Part shown: positions 10,735 to 23,000 of the stretch, one piece after another
Numbering within the stretch: position 1 is the stretch's first letter
Layout of the letters: the number at the start of each line of letters is the position of its first letter
Assembly (NCBI GenBank): GCA_944739405.2
Contig: OX123183.2
Coordinates: 119,048,331-119,112,330 of the forward strand
Length of the DNA stretch: 64,000 nt
DNA from: Euclidia mi
Taxonomy: Eukaryota; Arthropoda; Insecta; Lepidoptera; Erebidae
Direction of reading: 5' to 3'
Made by a program: the position numbers and the translations under genes
The notes under the pieces: generated by a model
What the model was told of the DNA's origin: nothing
Databases searched by the model: none
The model's input: the letters and a program-made list of their open reading frames with translations, nothing else

Positions 10735-12629
10735 TGTAAAGTAAGAAAAGTACAAAGCTTTATATATTTTTTTTTATGTAGGTACTAGGTAGGTAATGAA
10801 AAAAAAATAGGTTTCTATTCCTGTACCTATACTTTATTACAGAATCTGTACCAAATGTGTAGATTACAAAATAATAGCATACAAATTTACACATAATAAC
10901 AATAATAAAAATATCTAATATAATAAATAAGTCTATACTTACAAAATATTAAAATCTCAAAAGCTATCATTTTGCTCGCATTCTGGAACAGTGCGTTATC
11001 GCAACGGTGGTAGGTACGTACCAACTATTCTATGAAATTCATACAAAAGTTCAATTAATTGGAACATGCACCCAAGGGACAAAACTCATGCGTTCCTTCA
11101 CAAAATAGACCAGTCTGAAAAAAATTACATAAGTATAAAAAAAATTATATGCGGCAGTATTTAGTGCAAGTTTATTATCCTTGCTTTTCTAAATTACGTG
11201 TATTGAACAGTTTATAAGGTAATCATCACACTTTATGGCTGTTAAATTCTGGTATGGTTATAAAACAGTGCAGTATCTTCTTCAACTGCTCTTGAATTGT
11301 AGAGGCTTTCTTCATTTCATTAGTGCATTTTAATAGGGCGATTTAGCAACTGCATTGTTACATAGGTAGAACCACGGCAACGAAAAAAAAAACTGTTCCG
11401 TGGGTAGAACTAGGTACCTACTAGGTACACTATTTTTGACTATCGCTTTGTGAAAATCACATCAGCCTTTAAAAATATGACGATCGATTGTGAAACGTTA
11501 GACCCGATGCAAGTTTCCACAAACATCCAAATATTAGATGGAGCGCATGTGCTTTGGGCATTATACTTTGTGAGTGCATCGGCATAGTTAAGTGTCCTAG
11601 ATCACTGCTACACCGATAATATCGCATGCATATCATTTAAAACAACTTGTCAAATGAAAACGTTAAATTGGTGGTCGTGAATATTTCTTGCCAATTGCGT
11701 GGATATACATGAAAGCTCGGGTTTCTAAAAACTTATTTCATTGTATTATTTTTATTATAGACTCACGTCTGTATCTCCGAAGGGGTAGGCAGAGGTGTAT
11801 TTCATTTTATTGAATAATAATTGCCAATTTTCGCTTTGATAATGGTTTGGTCCAAAACTTATTGGAACAAGCGAATTTATGATTCATATCGTACTGTACT
11901 TGCAGTTTAAAAACAATCCAGCTAACAATCAAATCTATAGCTATCTGCGCGCAAAGTGCTTTCGACTTACACAATATTGACAATTTCCTTACAAATAACT
12001 ACTGTTTCATTGCAAAACGTGCCAATATTATAACGCGAGCGAATTTCCTCCTCCGTTGCTGTTCTGCGAACTGTTTATTTTTTACATAGATGCTGGAAGA
12101 AAACGAATATTTATCAAAAGGGTGGTCACATTGACACATGCCTGGTATTTAATTATTTTATCATTAAAACTGTAGTTACGTACACATTATACAAAACACA
12201 TACAAATGTAATTGTAGTCTGGAAATCCCTTAAAGTAGTTGACCATCTGGTGATGACTAATAACTGTCATAGCTTTGATGTTTACGGAATCAAGAGCGTT
12301 TTCCCCTAAGATGGTTTCAATTAGTCATTTGAAGATTGGAAAGTCAATTATAGGTTAGGTCAACATGTGATCATTAGCCGACTGTAAACCAGAAGTTAAA
12401 ACTTCATCGTTTAAAACATAGAGGCAGTGCTGTTTTCAATATACAGAAAAAGCGCGGATGAAACCGCGATAGACAGATAAGTTTGTAAAGCTAAATCCTA
12501 ATGAATCAGCCTTCTTATTTGCCCTCGGAATACTCGTTTTTTTTCGCAATACACTTGTCGATATGCCTTGTTAGGCAAATTACGTTACTTCACACAAAAC
12601 ACTGAATGTATTGTCAAAAGTAAAAAAAT
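10735..12629. other. Intergenic DNA downstream of truncated ced-12
   Basis: AT-rich, no gene found. A fragment of the tRNA-headed SINE tail ('gaaggggtaggcagaggtgt') is at about 11760-11805. I looked on the minus strand below 12630 for a displaced PH-domain coding segment of the truncated ced-12 and saw none. Confidence 0.5.
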
Positions 12630-14252
12630 TCAGACGAAATTTCCCACTTTTTTACGACAAGATCTTCTGATTCTTGCCCATAACTTTGTGATTTCTGCGT
12701 ACGGCTTCTGATTCATTTTATCTCGAAATTCATTAAAATCTTTAGGGAAAGCAGACAGTGTCTTGCTTAATTGCTCGCTGACAACACTCAATACTTTGGG
12801 CATGTCTTCTGTTGTTGCTTTCGTGTCCTCCCACGTTTTATCCAGGACAACTATACAAACACAAAATATCTCTTCAAAAGGTTTCTCATGGCTGAAGACG
12901 AAGGGATAGTAAGACTGTCCCAGTTCACTGGGCGGTTCCCCTATGTGCAAAATATCACATATCGACTTAACTAGTTGCACACTCGTCTTCCCAAACGGCC
13001 ATTCATGTTCGTCACCTTTACAGTTATTCTTCTGAACAATATTTCTATAATCTTTTGAATAATTCTTCGCAAAATACAACACGCAATCCAGAGCTAATAT
13101 TCCCGGAGGTACTTCGTTGAAATCTTTAATTTGATCCTCTTCGCAAGTAAAACCCAGCTTGTTATAGTCGCATTTAGGAAATGTTGCTCCTAGAGGACGT
13201 CTTATCGCACCTTTCAAACTTAAATCAGATCCAAAAGCAATTTTTCTTAGCTGCTTAATTTTACTTTGTGACTCTTGCTTTTGTGCATCTGCTCTTTGTC
13301 TCATTTTTAATGCCAGCAAACTCAGCACATGAGTTTGTAAGACATAAAGTTTGTGAATCAGTTCAGTGCCTGACGGCTTTTTTATTATGGTCTTAGGACA
13401 GTCCTTTGCCCCAATTAGACTTTCATGAATAATACTTCGACATTGTTTAGACGATAACATAGCAGCTATTATCGTTTTCCTTGTGATGTCAGCTTTACTA
13501 AATATGGCATTAATGAGTGATATTATATTTAGCTGGAATTTGCAATCTTGGTTTGGATTTTGCAAGTGTTGCAATAAATTATGGATTGAAATGTTTTTTT
13601 CTAATTGTACGCTAATGGATCTATTGAGGACTATCTTCTCGAGAATTGATAAGCAGCAGTCTAAAATTTTCTTATCTTGTATAGTTGGCTGTTTGTTGAC
13701 GTAACTGGCGATTTTGTTTATAAAAGAGTCTTCCAACGTGTCCCAGTTTATAATTCCATGGCGCATAAGTTCAATAAAAGTATTGAGGGCATATTTCAAA
13801 GCGTTGTCCCTGTATTTATCCTGTTCAATATATTTCATGAGTAAAGTTAAACCTTCTTGGTTGAAAAATTCTTTTGCAAAAGTGAGATCAACACTTAAAT
13901 AAGATAGCTTGGCAATCGCTGCATATTGGTCGAAGGTCGAGTTGTTGTTTATCGCGGTCAGGATGTCCTGCACATTTTTCGTTGGTGATAATTCCAGGCG
14001 CAATATTGAACCTTTTTTTATCTCGCACTTATTATCGTCAGTGATGTAATATTGTTTCTTCGAGTCAAAAGTTTGTAAAACATAATTTTCGGGGTCGGGG
14101 ATGTCCCAAGAAGCACAAATGTCTGCTATATTACTCGTTATGGGTTGCTTTTGATTCAATTCTAAGAACTGTGTTGGTTTTCCGGGTGCGCTGAGTATTA
14201 CTACAGCGACTTTGACCAGATCGGTATTCCTTTCTTTCAAGGCGGGATCCAT
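12630..14252 (-). CDS. Truncated ELMO/CED-12 paralogue lacking the PH domain
   Basis: An intact, intronless 540-aa frame that aligns without gaps of note to residues about 10-550 of the ced-12 at 3533-5767 (for example 'PFGKTSVQLVKSICDILHIG', 'FNEVPPGILALDCVLYFAKN'). It keeps the N-terminal region and the ELMO domain. It diverges just after 'PYAEITKLW', where the full-length copy reads 'QQERNNREVWESH', and ends in a basic tail (ARIRRSCRKKVGNFV). The PH domain and proline-rich tail are therefore missing. In full-length ELMO these parts stabilise the DOCK partner and the membrane complex, so this copy could be a decoy, a specialised isoform or an early pseudogene. Many amino-acid changes with no internal stop or frameshift argue for past selection. 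Confidence 0.85.
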   Translation of the reverse strand: MDPALKERNTDLVKVAVVILSAPGKPTQFLELNQKQPITSNIADICASWDIPDPENYVLQTFDSKKQYYITDDNKCEIKKGSILRLELSPTKNVQDILTAINNNSTFDQYAAIAKLSYLSVDLTFAKEFFNQEGLTLLMKYIEQDKYRDNALKYALNTFIELMRHGIINWDTLEDSFINKIASYVNKQPTIQDKKILDCCLSILEKIVLNRSISVQLEKNISIHNLLQHLQNPNQDCKFQLNIISLINAIFSKADITRKTIIAAMLSSKQCRSIIHESLIGAKDCPKTIIKKPSGTELIHKLYVLQTHVLSLLALKMRQRADAQKQESQSKIKQLRKIAFGSDLSLKGAIRRPLGATFPKCDYNKLGFTCEEDQIKDFNEVPPGILALDCVLYFAKNYSKDYRNIVQKNNCKGDEHEWPFGKTSVQLVKSICDILHIGEPPSELGQSYYPFVFSHEKPFEEIFCVCIVVLDKTWEDTKATTEDMPKVLSVVSEQLSKTLSAFPKDFNEFRDKMNQKPYAEITKLWARIRRSCRKKVGNFV

Positions 14253-14560
14253 TTTTATTATTCGTATTATTAAGAACGAAAACTGTCACAATACACCACA
14301 CACGTCACACACTATCCGTACCGAGTTCAGTTTTTACTATGACCGCACCTCGCGAATCCCGCGTCGCCTGCGCGTCGCGATCTGATTCACTCTGCGATGA
14401 CTGTGATCTATGTACATTACATTACCCTTCGTTATTTTCCCGTAGACCTACACGTCAATGTCATTGTTTGTCAGAAATGTCAAATATAAAATGGAACGGG
14501 ATGCGTTATTTATATTGTTTAAATGCTCGATTGTATTTTATATTGTTTAAATGCTCGTGA
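14253..14560 (-). promoter_or_regulatory. Upstream region of truncated ced-12, homologous to that of the full copy
   Basis: Blocks cacctcgcga (14346-14355) and tattttcccgta (14433-14444) match those upstream of the other ced-12, in the same order but more widely spaced. This supports duplication of genomic DNA including leader/promoter sequence. Confidence 0.4.
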
Positions 14561-15205
14561 TTGCATTAAAATAAACCAGATCACTGATTCCATAATGCAT
14601 TTATTATCTGCACCCTTCTTTGCTTTATAGAAAAATTTATACTTCTTTAAAAACTCGTCAAAGCTTTGAGGGGATTTCCCCAAACAGGTACTGTAACTGG
14701 GTCATACTATTCAGTAAGTTGGTAACTGGACCAAAGCGGAATGAAAATCACAAAAGTCCTTTTAGTCTCTTTGAATCATATATAGGTTGTCATAAGACCC
14801 ATCACCAAGCCGAAGTGCACTGGTTTTGGACATCATGCCAATTGCCAAGTCATACTAAGCAAAAATAATGCTTACCTGGGAAACGAAATGTTTTTTCAAG
14901 TGGACACGTTTTTTAAGCCGCAATCATAGATGAGACAAGTATCAGATAGAGCGCATTCGTCCAACTAAGTGTGGCACGTTGACAGCTATGTGTGCGTGAC
15001 CTTTGGCGACTGGCACTGTACGGACACGCGCGTCTATGTGTGTGTAAAGTTGCCAGATTATGAATAATCTCCCAGTATTTTGCATATAGTTATTTAATAT
15101 TCTTATATTCATTTGCGGTTTTTGAAGAATTTACCATGGATTTAATTAATGCTTTTATAAATACATTTCTTAAATGTAGGTACCGAGTTAAGTTTTAACT
15201 ACTTC
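14561..15205. other. Intergenic DNA, no feature recognised
   Basis: AT-rich single-copy-looking sequence. Two short ORFs (to 82 aa) show no family resemblance and no codon structure I can support. Confidence 0.3.
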
Positions 15206-15210
15206 GTAAA

Positions 15211-15417
15211 TCTGTATATATAAAATCCTTGCGTTACTGACTGACTGACAGACAAGCTACAGCTGAAACTACTCGGCGCATGAAGCTGAAATTTAGCATG
15301 TATGTTTCTTGGGAACCGTAGGGGTGCACTAAGACGGGATTTCTCGAAATTCCCACGGGATCGGGCAAAACGAGAAATACGAAAATATGTGCGTGCGAAG
15401 CCGCTGGCGTCGATTAG
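15211..15417 (+). mobile_element. Short non-autonomous Helitron (family 1)
   Basis: Starts A|TCTGTATATATAAAATCC and carries the 'gttactgactgactgacag' block. It ends '...ctggcgtcgattag|t', a mutated CTAG|T terminus. It matches the better-preserved copies at 46436-46642 and 53977-54196 along its length. Confidence 0.7.
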
Positions 15418-15430
15418 TTGAGAAATAAAT

Positions 15431-15637
15431 AGTATGTATGTACACACGGCACCAAGTCAAGCTAAACAGTTGCTGTACGATTTTGATACTTATTCCCTAC
15501 GCCATAAGTATGTATGTACACACGGCACCAAGTCAAGCTAAACATTTGCTGTACGATTTTGATACTTATTCTTTACGCAATAAAAACGGTGCAAAGGTCA
15601 AAGTGTATAAGCTTGACGAGTAGCAGGGTGTACACGA
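15431..15637. mobile_element. Small inverted-repeat element with internal 76-bp tandem duplication
   Basis: Outer ends are 'gtacacacggcaccaagtca' and 'tgacgagtagcagggtgtac', imperfect reverse complements. The first 76 bp (15431-15506) is repeated at 15507-15582. A second copy of the element at about 20164-20572 lacks the tandem duplication but carries a Helitron insertion, so this copy provides the empty site. Confidence 0.65.
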
Positions 15638-16224
15638 ATATTTGGATAGTTGGGGGATCGAACTCAAAACAATATTATGTAAGGTATATACTAATGGAAA
15701 TTGAAATTCTATTACTATATTTATGAGAAAGAAGATATATCTACAATATACTTTTATAATACGTTAATGTATTTTTCATTAACATGACAATCATTATCAC
15801 ATAATCAATTGACAAGTGCATTTTCCCTAATTCAGGCAGAACGGCGTCGACAAAAACTGGCAACATTTACATATTTCTTGCACAAATACGAATTTTATCG
15901 AAATTAAATTAGGAAACAGTCAAATTATCAATAGTTACCTGTGAAAAGATATTCCATTTTCCTGTTTTTGTTTTTAGGAACAACTTTTACAGTGTTTAAG
16001 AACACAAGACGGCATTTTGAGAATTTAAAAGTTGAAGTGATCGTGACGCGTGAACTGTACGATGCTTCGTAGCGCACTGAGACGAGTTTGTATTCGCTTT
16101 TCAATTTTGTATTTGCTTTAGTGGCCGCACGCAACAGTGCCGCGCGTTCCATCTGATAATTCTCTCATCTGTGGCCGCAATTATAAGTGCGCACGAGCAA
16201 TGCTAGAAATACCTACTTAACCAT

Positions 16225-16440
16225 GGGTCCACAGTACATTTATAGAACCAGTAGGAGGGGTAAAAGCATCGATTTTGTATCTAATTAGAAAAATCGCATA
16301 GTGACTTTGAGCCTCAATATCTTCTGAACCAGCAATTTCCCAGGTATGGTGCCGAAGTAAAAAATGTTCGTTATGATTGGTACAATATGGGATTTCAGTT
16401 TTCGTTATGGGTCTTTTTACACCCTGCATTTGTCAGTAAT
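16225..16440. repeat. Dispersed repeat, copy A
   Basis: Read on the minus strand this stretch matches 59753-59900, from 'cagggtgtaaaaagaccc' through 'cattttttacttcggcacca' to 'gatattgaggctcaaagtca'. Its full extent and class are unknown. It matters because it shows the ancestral state of the hairpin at 59819-59863. Confidence 0.6.
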
Positions 16441-16617
16441 CAAAGTTTAGCCATTAGTATTTCGTGGTGTAATTTGTTACCTTAAGATTGAAATTATGTG
16501 CAGATCACAGGCAAATATATGTTATCTGGACTATATTATAGTACTTCAAACTACAAACCTACATAGCAAAATATTTTGTTAAGGAAAAAGTGTGAATGTT
16601 TCTACAACTAGGAGCAG

Positions 16618-16985
16618 ACAGCGATAGCCTAGTGGAGATACCAACAGACTGCCATGCAGAGGGTATCGGGTTCGAATCCATTGCGCTTACCGATGACTTT
16701 TCGGAGTTATGTGCCTATTGAATTATCAATTATCGCTTGTCCCGTGCCTCGGAGAGCACGTTAAGCCGTCGATCCCGGTTATCATGAAGATCCTTGACAG
16801 TCGTTATAGGGCGTCAGTACCTTCTAAATAAACTGACACTAGTCTCAACCATGGAATATTGTTATCCCTTCGGGTTGTGGAGGTCAGACAGGCAGTCACT
16901 CTGTGGAAAAGCTTCAGCCAAATCCGGTTAGACTAGTAAGCGGACCCCAGGTTGAAACTGGTATAACGCTAGGAGGATGATGTTT
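16618..16985 (+). mobile_element. tRNA-headed SINE, well preserved
   Basis: A-box-like 'TAGCCTAGTGG' and B-box 'GGTTCGAATCC' are spaced as in a tRNA head. The body has 'cgtgcctcggagagcacgtt' and 'aagccgtcgatcccggttat', and the end is 'aacgctaggaggatgatg'. The 3' portion recurs at 54739-54872. The body is shared with the 5S-headed SINE at 7953-8165. Confidence 0.75.
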
Positions 16986-18617
16986 CTACAACTAGGGGGA
17001 AGGTCCTCTGATCATATTTTGTGTGCGTGAACTTTGATAACTCGATTCAGGATTATGATCCATCTGTCCGTTGCATGCCGCCAGATTAGGTTCCCTTCGC
17101 CAATTTCCGATCGATAGCCTCAATTTGAATATTCAGCACGATATATATAGCGATATTAACAAAAATATGTACCTAAGTACCTACCAGAAGTCTAGGAGAT
17201 TAATCTGGATCATTAGTATAATTAAATAGGTAGGTACTTTCGCAAGTGTTGAATTCAAGTCCGATTTTAGTGCGTTTGTTTTGAATTCATAGTAGCTGCG
17301 GCTCAGTTATCCTTGTTCCAATTTCTACACATTGACGAACCTAGATTAAGCTCAAATTACTTAGCTCATGGTTAGCAGGATTGTGTTACAATATCAATCA
17401 GCTCGGCAATAAATACTTATCTTAAACATTATATCTCTTTACACAAAAATATAAGTACTCGTATGCTACCAAAACAATAGGTAAGTATATGATACGCAAA
17501 ATAGGTTGGTACAAGCAACAACAAAATTGTTACACTACTAAAACACCTCAAAATCTTTTCCGAACCTTTATACCTATTATACTATTACCTAACTTATTTT
17601 ATTACCACGTATTTTGTTGAATTGTGTGGATCCATTGAGTTCTTGGAGTCGTGTACGCTGGGCGACCTGTATGAGGCAAGGCCAAATGCCATTCGAGTGG
17701 CCAAGTTTTCGGCCAAATCTATTTCAGTGTTGCCATCGCCACCATAAGTAAGTAAGTACCACCTATTTTATCCCATAATGATAGATCGGCTTCCTGCTAG
17801 CGGGACTTAAAGTACTTCCAGAAGGACGCAACTTTTGTCGCTCACAGTACTGTAAAAAAATATTACTTATTCATAGTTGACAAAATAGAGCAATTCTTTC
17901 TCTTTCGCGGGGTAGTGGAATTAATTTGTCAACGCAGCTGGCCTTCAATTGACTAGCGATGGCGCATATCCATACACTTGGCAAGCGCGTTCCAGAAAGC
18001 CGTCAAGGAAGTGCACGGGGTCTAGAACAATTTGGTGAAAATTATAAGAAATATCTGTTATTGTGGTTACAATCTTCTACAGCATCTGCAATTGGATCTA
18101 AGCAATGTGGCCATTCAAGAAATTGCTATAAGGCTTTTATTTCTTCGTATAGACAAAATAATAGATATATTGCAATGTATAAACGCGGAAGCTACCAAAA
18201 GTTTAGAACTTCTGAAAACGAGGGTTCAAAGACTGCTGGCAGGGCCCGCAGCCGTCTTCCAACACGACATTCGAACGTGCGTCCTACCGGAAGCGTTTAC
18301 AGCAGGACGCGACGTCAGGCGATCTATGGATAAGATTACTTTTTCATTCTGTTTGAATCACTTACATATTATCATCTACATAGTTGAAGCACTTGCAATA
18401 CAGTAGCATGTTATGGGTCTGGTTACAGCCTATATATTTTCATTTAGACAATTAAATTCGCAATGCGATCTGAACTGATATCCTATCCACCATCATTGAC
18501 CCTTTTAACTATCATAACTTCTGTAAAATTTATTTTGGACTAGTATAAACTAATACTAGAATACTAAGTGCATTGATGCATTCGGTTAAAAGCTTTTGTC
18601 GACGAAAGACCGTTACA
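16986..18617. other. Intergenic DNA upstream of spondin-like gene 1
   Basis: AT-rich. Two overlapping 124-aa ORFs at 17959-18333 and 18032-18406 have no recognisable domain. One of them (from 18032) has a helix-rich look, but I cannot assign it. The promoter of spondin-like gene 1 should lie in the 3' part; no core element was recognised. Confidence 0.3.
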
Positions 18618-20077
18618 ATGGAAAAATTGAAAAATAATTCGCTTTTATTTTATTTTTTTATTTTCGTTGTACCTAGTTTAGTAGTTTGTTTTCGATGCGA
18701 ACGGAGGCCTTATGGCTCCAATACGGAATCAGCGGAAGCCGATGGTCGTTTCAAACTGGTCGTGGTTGGTCTTGAAGCCAACTCCTACATACCTGATCAA
18801 TTGTATACAGGTACGCGTTGCAGACTTACACCTCAGTATTAAATAATTTTCAATAGTATTTTTTGGTACTAAGTACACCTATTGCCCCTATTCATAAATA
18901 GAAAAATAAATTTAAATGTTGTTGCTGGTATCTTAAAACCGGGACAAAACTGTGTGATCCGCGAACTGTTGTTCCCAGAGTTCATCATGTCTATTGTTTG
19001 AATATTTTAAATATTTACACATGAAAGTAAGCTCGAGCCTATTAAAAAAAATACACTCTACTTATAAACTCTTCAAGCGAATATTTTAAATCTGAGATGA
19101 AATTAATAGGTAAAACATTAAACACTAACATAGCCTATCATCGTTAGCAGTGGATTGTGGTTGCAAGACTTGCAAGTAAGTAACTAAAATTCTTCAATAT
19201 TACCCAGTGAAAGAACATTATTGATATTTCAACAGTTCAAATAACTGAAACGGACGGAGAGTCGACGTTCCAGAGCTTCATGATATCCATCGAGGGGGAC
19301 AGTAAGAGAGACCCGAACAATCCCAGGCGGACGATTCTGTTGGACCCTGGAGAGTTGAGGCCTATGTCAGTTGACACGGCTAAGTTCAGCGATAGGTGCC
19401 CTTACTCTGTAGAACAGACCACCACGACTTTCAAGTCTTCTGTTGAAGTAAGTGTCTCATTAATCAATCGTGTTTCAAAATCGATTTATTAACTGGCTGG
19501 CGTTACTCCATTGTATAATAATGGAAAGAAAGAGAAACTCATACGTACCCTCGGACTTACCAGCCGAACTATTGCAATAGAAATAGGTTGACTTCTCCGA
19601 AATCCTCTGATGAATAAAGATAAGGGATATAATACAAATTCATGCAAACATAGGTTCCAGGAAATTCGCCAATTATTATGCTTCTACACGTGTTTCGCAT
19701 CCGCACGAGGCATCCTCAGGAGCGATTGGCAATAGAACCCATTTCTGCACGAATCCATATAAGGCATATAGGGATTATTTTTCATTAGTCGAGTTTGATA
19801 TAAGATATAACTTATACATATACCTATTAGGTACGATTTGTTTTCTAAGCTCGGTATAACATTTGTGACTTAACTATCTAAACAGGTGTACTGGCAAGCA
19901 CCTGGTTCAGGTAATGGCTGCGTTTCTCTCCGAGCGATGGTGGCTGAGAACGATGCGGTATGGTTCGAAGATGGTGCTCCTCTCACGAAGAAGCTGTGTG
20001 AAGACTTGAGGCAGCCCGATGATGTAACACCGCAGATCAACTTGGAGTGCGGGATATGCGATGAGGCTAAGTACGAA
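18618..20077 (+). CDS. Spondin-like gene 1, exons 1-3: signal peptide and Reeler domain
   Basis: ATG at 18618 follows 'cgttacaatgg'. A hydrophobic stretch (LLFYFFIFVVPSLVVC) gives the signal peptide, then 'CERRPYGSN' begins the mature protein. Exon 2 encodes 'TFQSFMISIEGDS' and exon 3 'VYWQAPGSGNGCVSLRAMV' and 'CGICDEAKYE', the usual Reeler pattern with paired cysteines. Exon 3 is 192 nt, the same as exon 4 of the paralogue. The upstream Met at 18573 is less likely because it puts a basic stretch before the signal peptide. Confidence 0.85.
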
Positions 20078-23000
20078 GTAAGTTTGTAATTCACGTGTGT
20101 AATTTCCTTGTTCGTTTACTTAACAACAAAGGCTCTTTGCTAATGATACAGCAGTACCTATCAGGTATACACACATCGACAAGTCAAGCTGAACAGTTTT
20201 AGTTCGATTTTATTTCTTACTAGCTGTTTCCTGCGGTTTCACTCGCGGCCTGAGGGAACTTCTTCGCGTACCCGGTTAATTTATAGCCTAAGTTACTCCT
20301 TGGTACATCAGCTACCCGCCAGTGAAAGTCCTGTCAAAATCGGTCCAGCCGTTCCAGAGATTAGCGAGAACAAACAGATAGACAGACAGACCGACAGGTC
20401 GACAGACAAAAAATTAAAAAAAAATTCATGTACCTCTTATACAACAATGCATTTAGTAAAAAGCGGTTATTTTAATATTACAAACAGACACTCCAATTTT
20501 ATTTATGTGTATAGATTTCCTACGCCATAAAGATCCAACTGTCGAGCTTTACTAGTAGCCGTGTGTGCCGTGCGACATAACAAAATTCTGGGGGCCAATT
20601 CTGCTATTATTATATGACATTGATATTATATTTTGAATGGATTTAAAAGCGGCATTCTGATAACCTAATGTCATAATCGTTTAATTTAAAATAAACAGTT
20701 CGTCGTTGACACATACGATCTCGTTACAATTTCATTAAAATATCAGATAATTTAGAAGAATTATACGCTTTTTGTGACGTAAGTATGACACTGACATGAT
20801 ATCGAGACTATATTTATTTAGCAAAATTGGGCCCATTTCAGCTGATTTGATCCAGAATTTAGTTTAGATGCATATCTATCCTTTTTTTTTGCATACTACC
20901 GTAGATTTCCTTCACCGGCATTTGGTCCCGGAACACCCATCCATACATGTACCCTGAGAACGACTGGGTGCCGAGATACAGCGACCTGGTTGGAGCATCA
21001 CACAAGGTTGACTACATTCTTTGGACTCCAGGTGGATTTGCGACCCCTGGTTTCCAAGATGTAGCTGAACATGCCAATACCAGCGCGCTGGAAGCTGAAA
21101 TGCGTGAAAAGGTAAAAATTAAGAAGTTTCTATTACTCGAGCTCATAATTATATTACTCGTGTAATTCGTGCTTTTTTTCATTCATGAATATTACTTGGA
21201 AAATAATTTGCTACTCCACACATACATACATACATAACGTCACGCCTTTTATCCCCGAAGGGGTAGGCAGAGGCGTATTTCTACACCCACTTTTCGCCAG
21301 ATATACTTTAGTCCCACGTAATAGGGGGCGAGCCTATTGCCGTACCGGGCACATTTCCAGACTCCGTGCTGCTACTGAGAATTTCGTGTCAGAAAAAACC
21401 CAATAACACTGCCCGACCCAGGAATCGAACCCGGGACCTCCCGATCCCTCGCGCACAACCACGCCGCGAGACCAACGAGGCAGTCGCATAGGGTTTGATG
21501 TCGAGTTTTCCGTCTCTACGCAAAGATGGTACCTATTTGCATCGCGTTATCCCTTAGTCGCCTCTTACGACACCCACGGGAAGATAGGGGGTGGTGACAC
21601 TTGTATTCTATGCCGTCAACCACACGGCATATTCCTCCAGCATACCTACTTACTTGATTAAATTCGTTGCGGACTCCAAGTCAGTTCAACTTTTCTCACC
21701 TTGTAATTTTTACTTTCTTTTACTATATTTTTTTATATAATATTTCTAGTTCTTTTAAATTACTGTTCATGTATTATTAGGTCATTCAACTTAGGTACTA
21801 CATTTACATTTGCATTGTTGTTCCACTAATTTTATTAAAGTTTTACTGCACTGTAAGATGAAGATAACTCGTGATTATGGGCTGTAAACTAATGTTTTAG
21901 TAATTTTGTGTATTCATATACAGTCACTTCTGTAACATATATTTCCACCATATAGTTATGAACATGGTCGCGAGTTGCCTACATTATAAGACGTAAGTGG
22001 ATGCTCCTGTTACACAATATTCACACTGGAAGGCTACTACAGCAGTTAAATTGGTAACTGCATTAATTATTTAAGTATTATGTATGTTCCTAATTACTAT
22101 TTACAAGTAATTAATTACAATGTGAAACAGTTGCAGCTCCTTACAAAAACAAAATATGTATATAACACTGGCGATTAAAAAGAGTGGCCACGAGTTTTAT
22201 TGCCCGTTCTTTCTCGTGGTTCTACCTATTGCTTTGCGAATGGGCAGTAAATGTAAATGTAGAAGCATTAAGTAATGTACATTAAAATTTGACGTTCATA
22301 AGCGTCACTTTGTGACCTAGATGAATAAATGATTTTTGACTTTGACTTTGACTCGTTCTATTTTGGAACACGTCATATCCGTATTCCCAACACTGTATCA
22401 TCTGTTTAGCCCAGGCTGAAGGTAAAAGTTAAGCGACCTTATTGCCCGCAATGATTAAAAACGAATTTAATCAGAAGTGGATTGGATGAGTAGGGCAATA
22501 ATTACCTAGTCCACGTTAACAAAGCGGGATATAAATAACAAAAAAATTGAAAGTAACCATTTTGTCGATTTGCTTAACGGTAGGTATAGGTTACTATTTT
22601 CTTTTTTTAGGTTGGAGACGGCGTACGAACTATAATAAAAGGCAAAGGGCACGGCTTCCCGAAGATGGACGTGCCGACCTACTCGTTTTTCCGCGTGGAC
22701 CGAGAGAACCATCTGTTTTCAGCCATTGTGGGATTGTACCCATCTCCCGACTGGTTCCTAGGAGTGAACAGATTTGAGCTATGTCAGAGTGATAATACCT
22801 GGCTTCCAGAGCGGGAACTCAACCTTTATCCATGGGATGCTGGGACTGATAGTGGGATTTCGTATGAGGTAAGCCATATTCTGATATAGACTTTCAGAAG
22901 AGGCAATTATGAATGAGGCATGCTGACATGTAGAAAAACGTAGCGTATCAATATCGCCAAAAGGTAGAGAATAATGATATTATGCCTTAAATATGTATAT

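Noticed and set aside
17959..18406. Two overlapping 124-aa ORFs upstream of spondin-like gene 1
   Set aside because: No recognised motif. Neither frame shows supporting splice or start context. Left as unassigned intergenic DNA.
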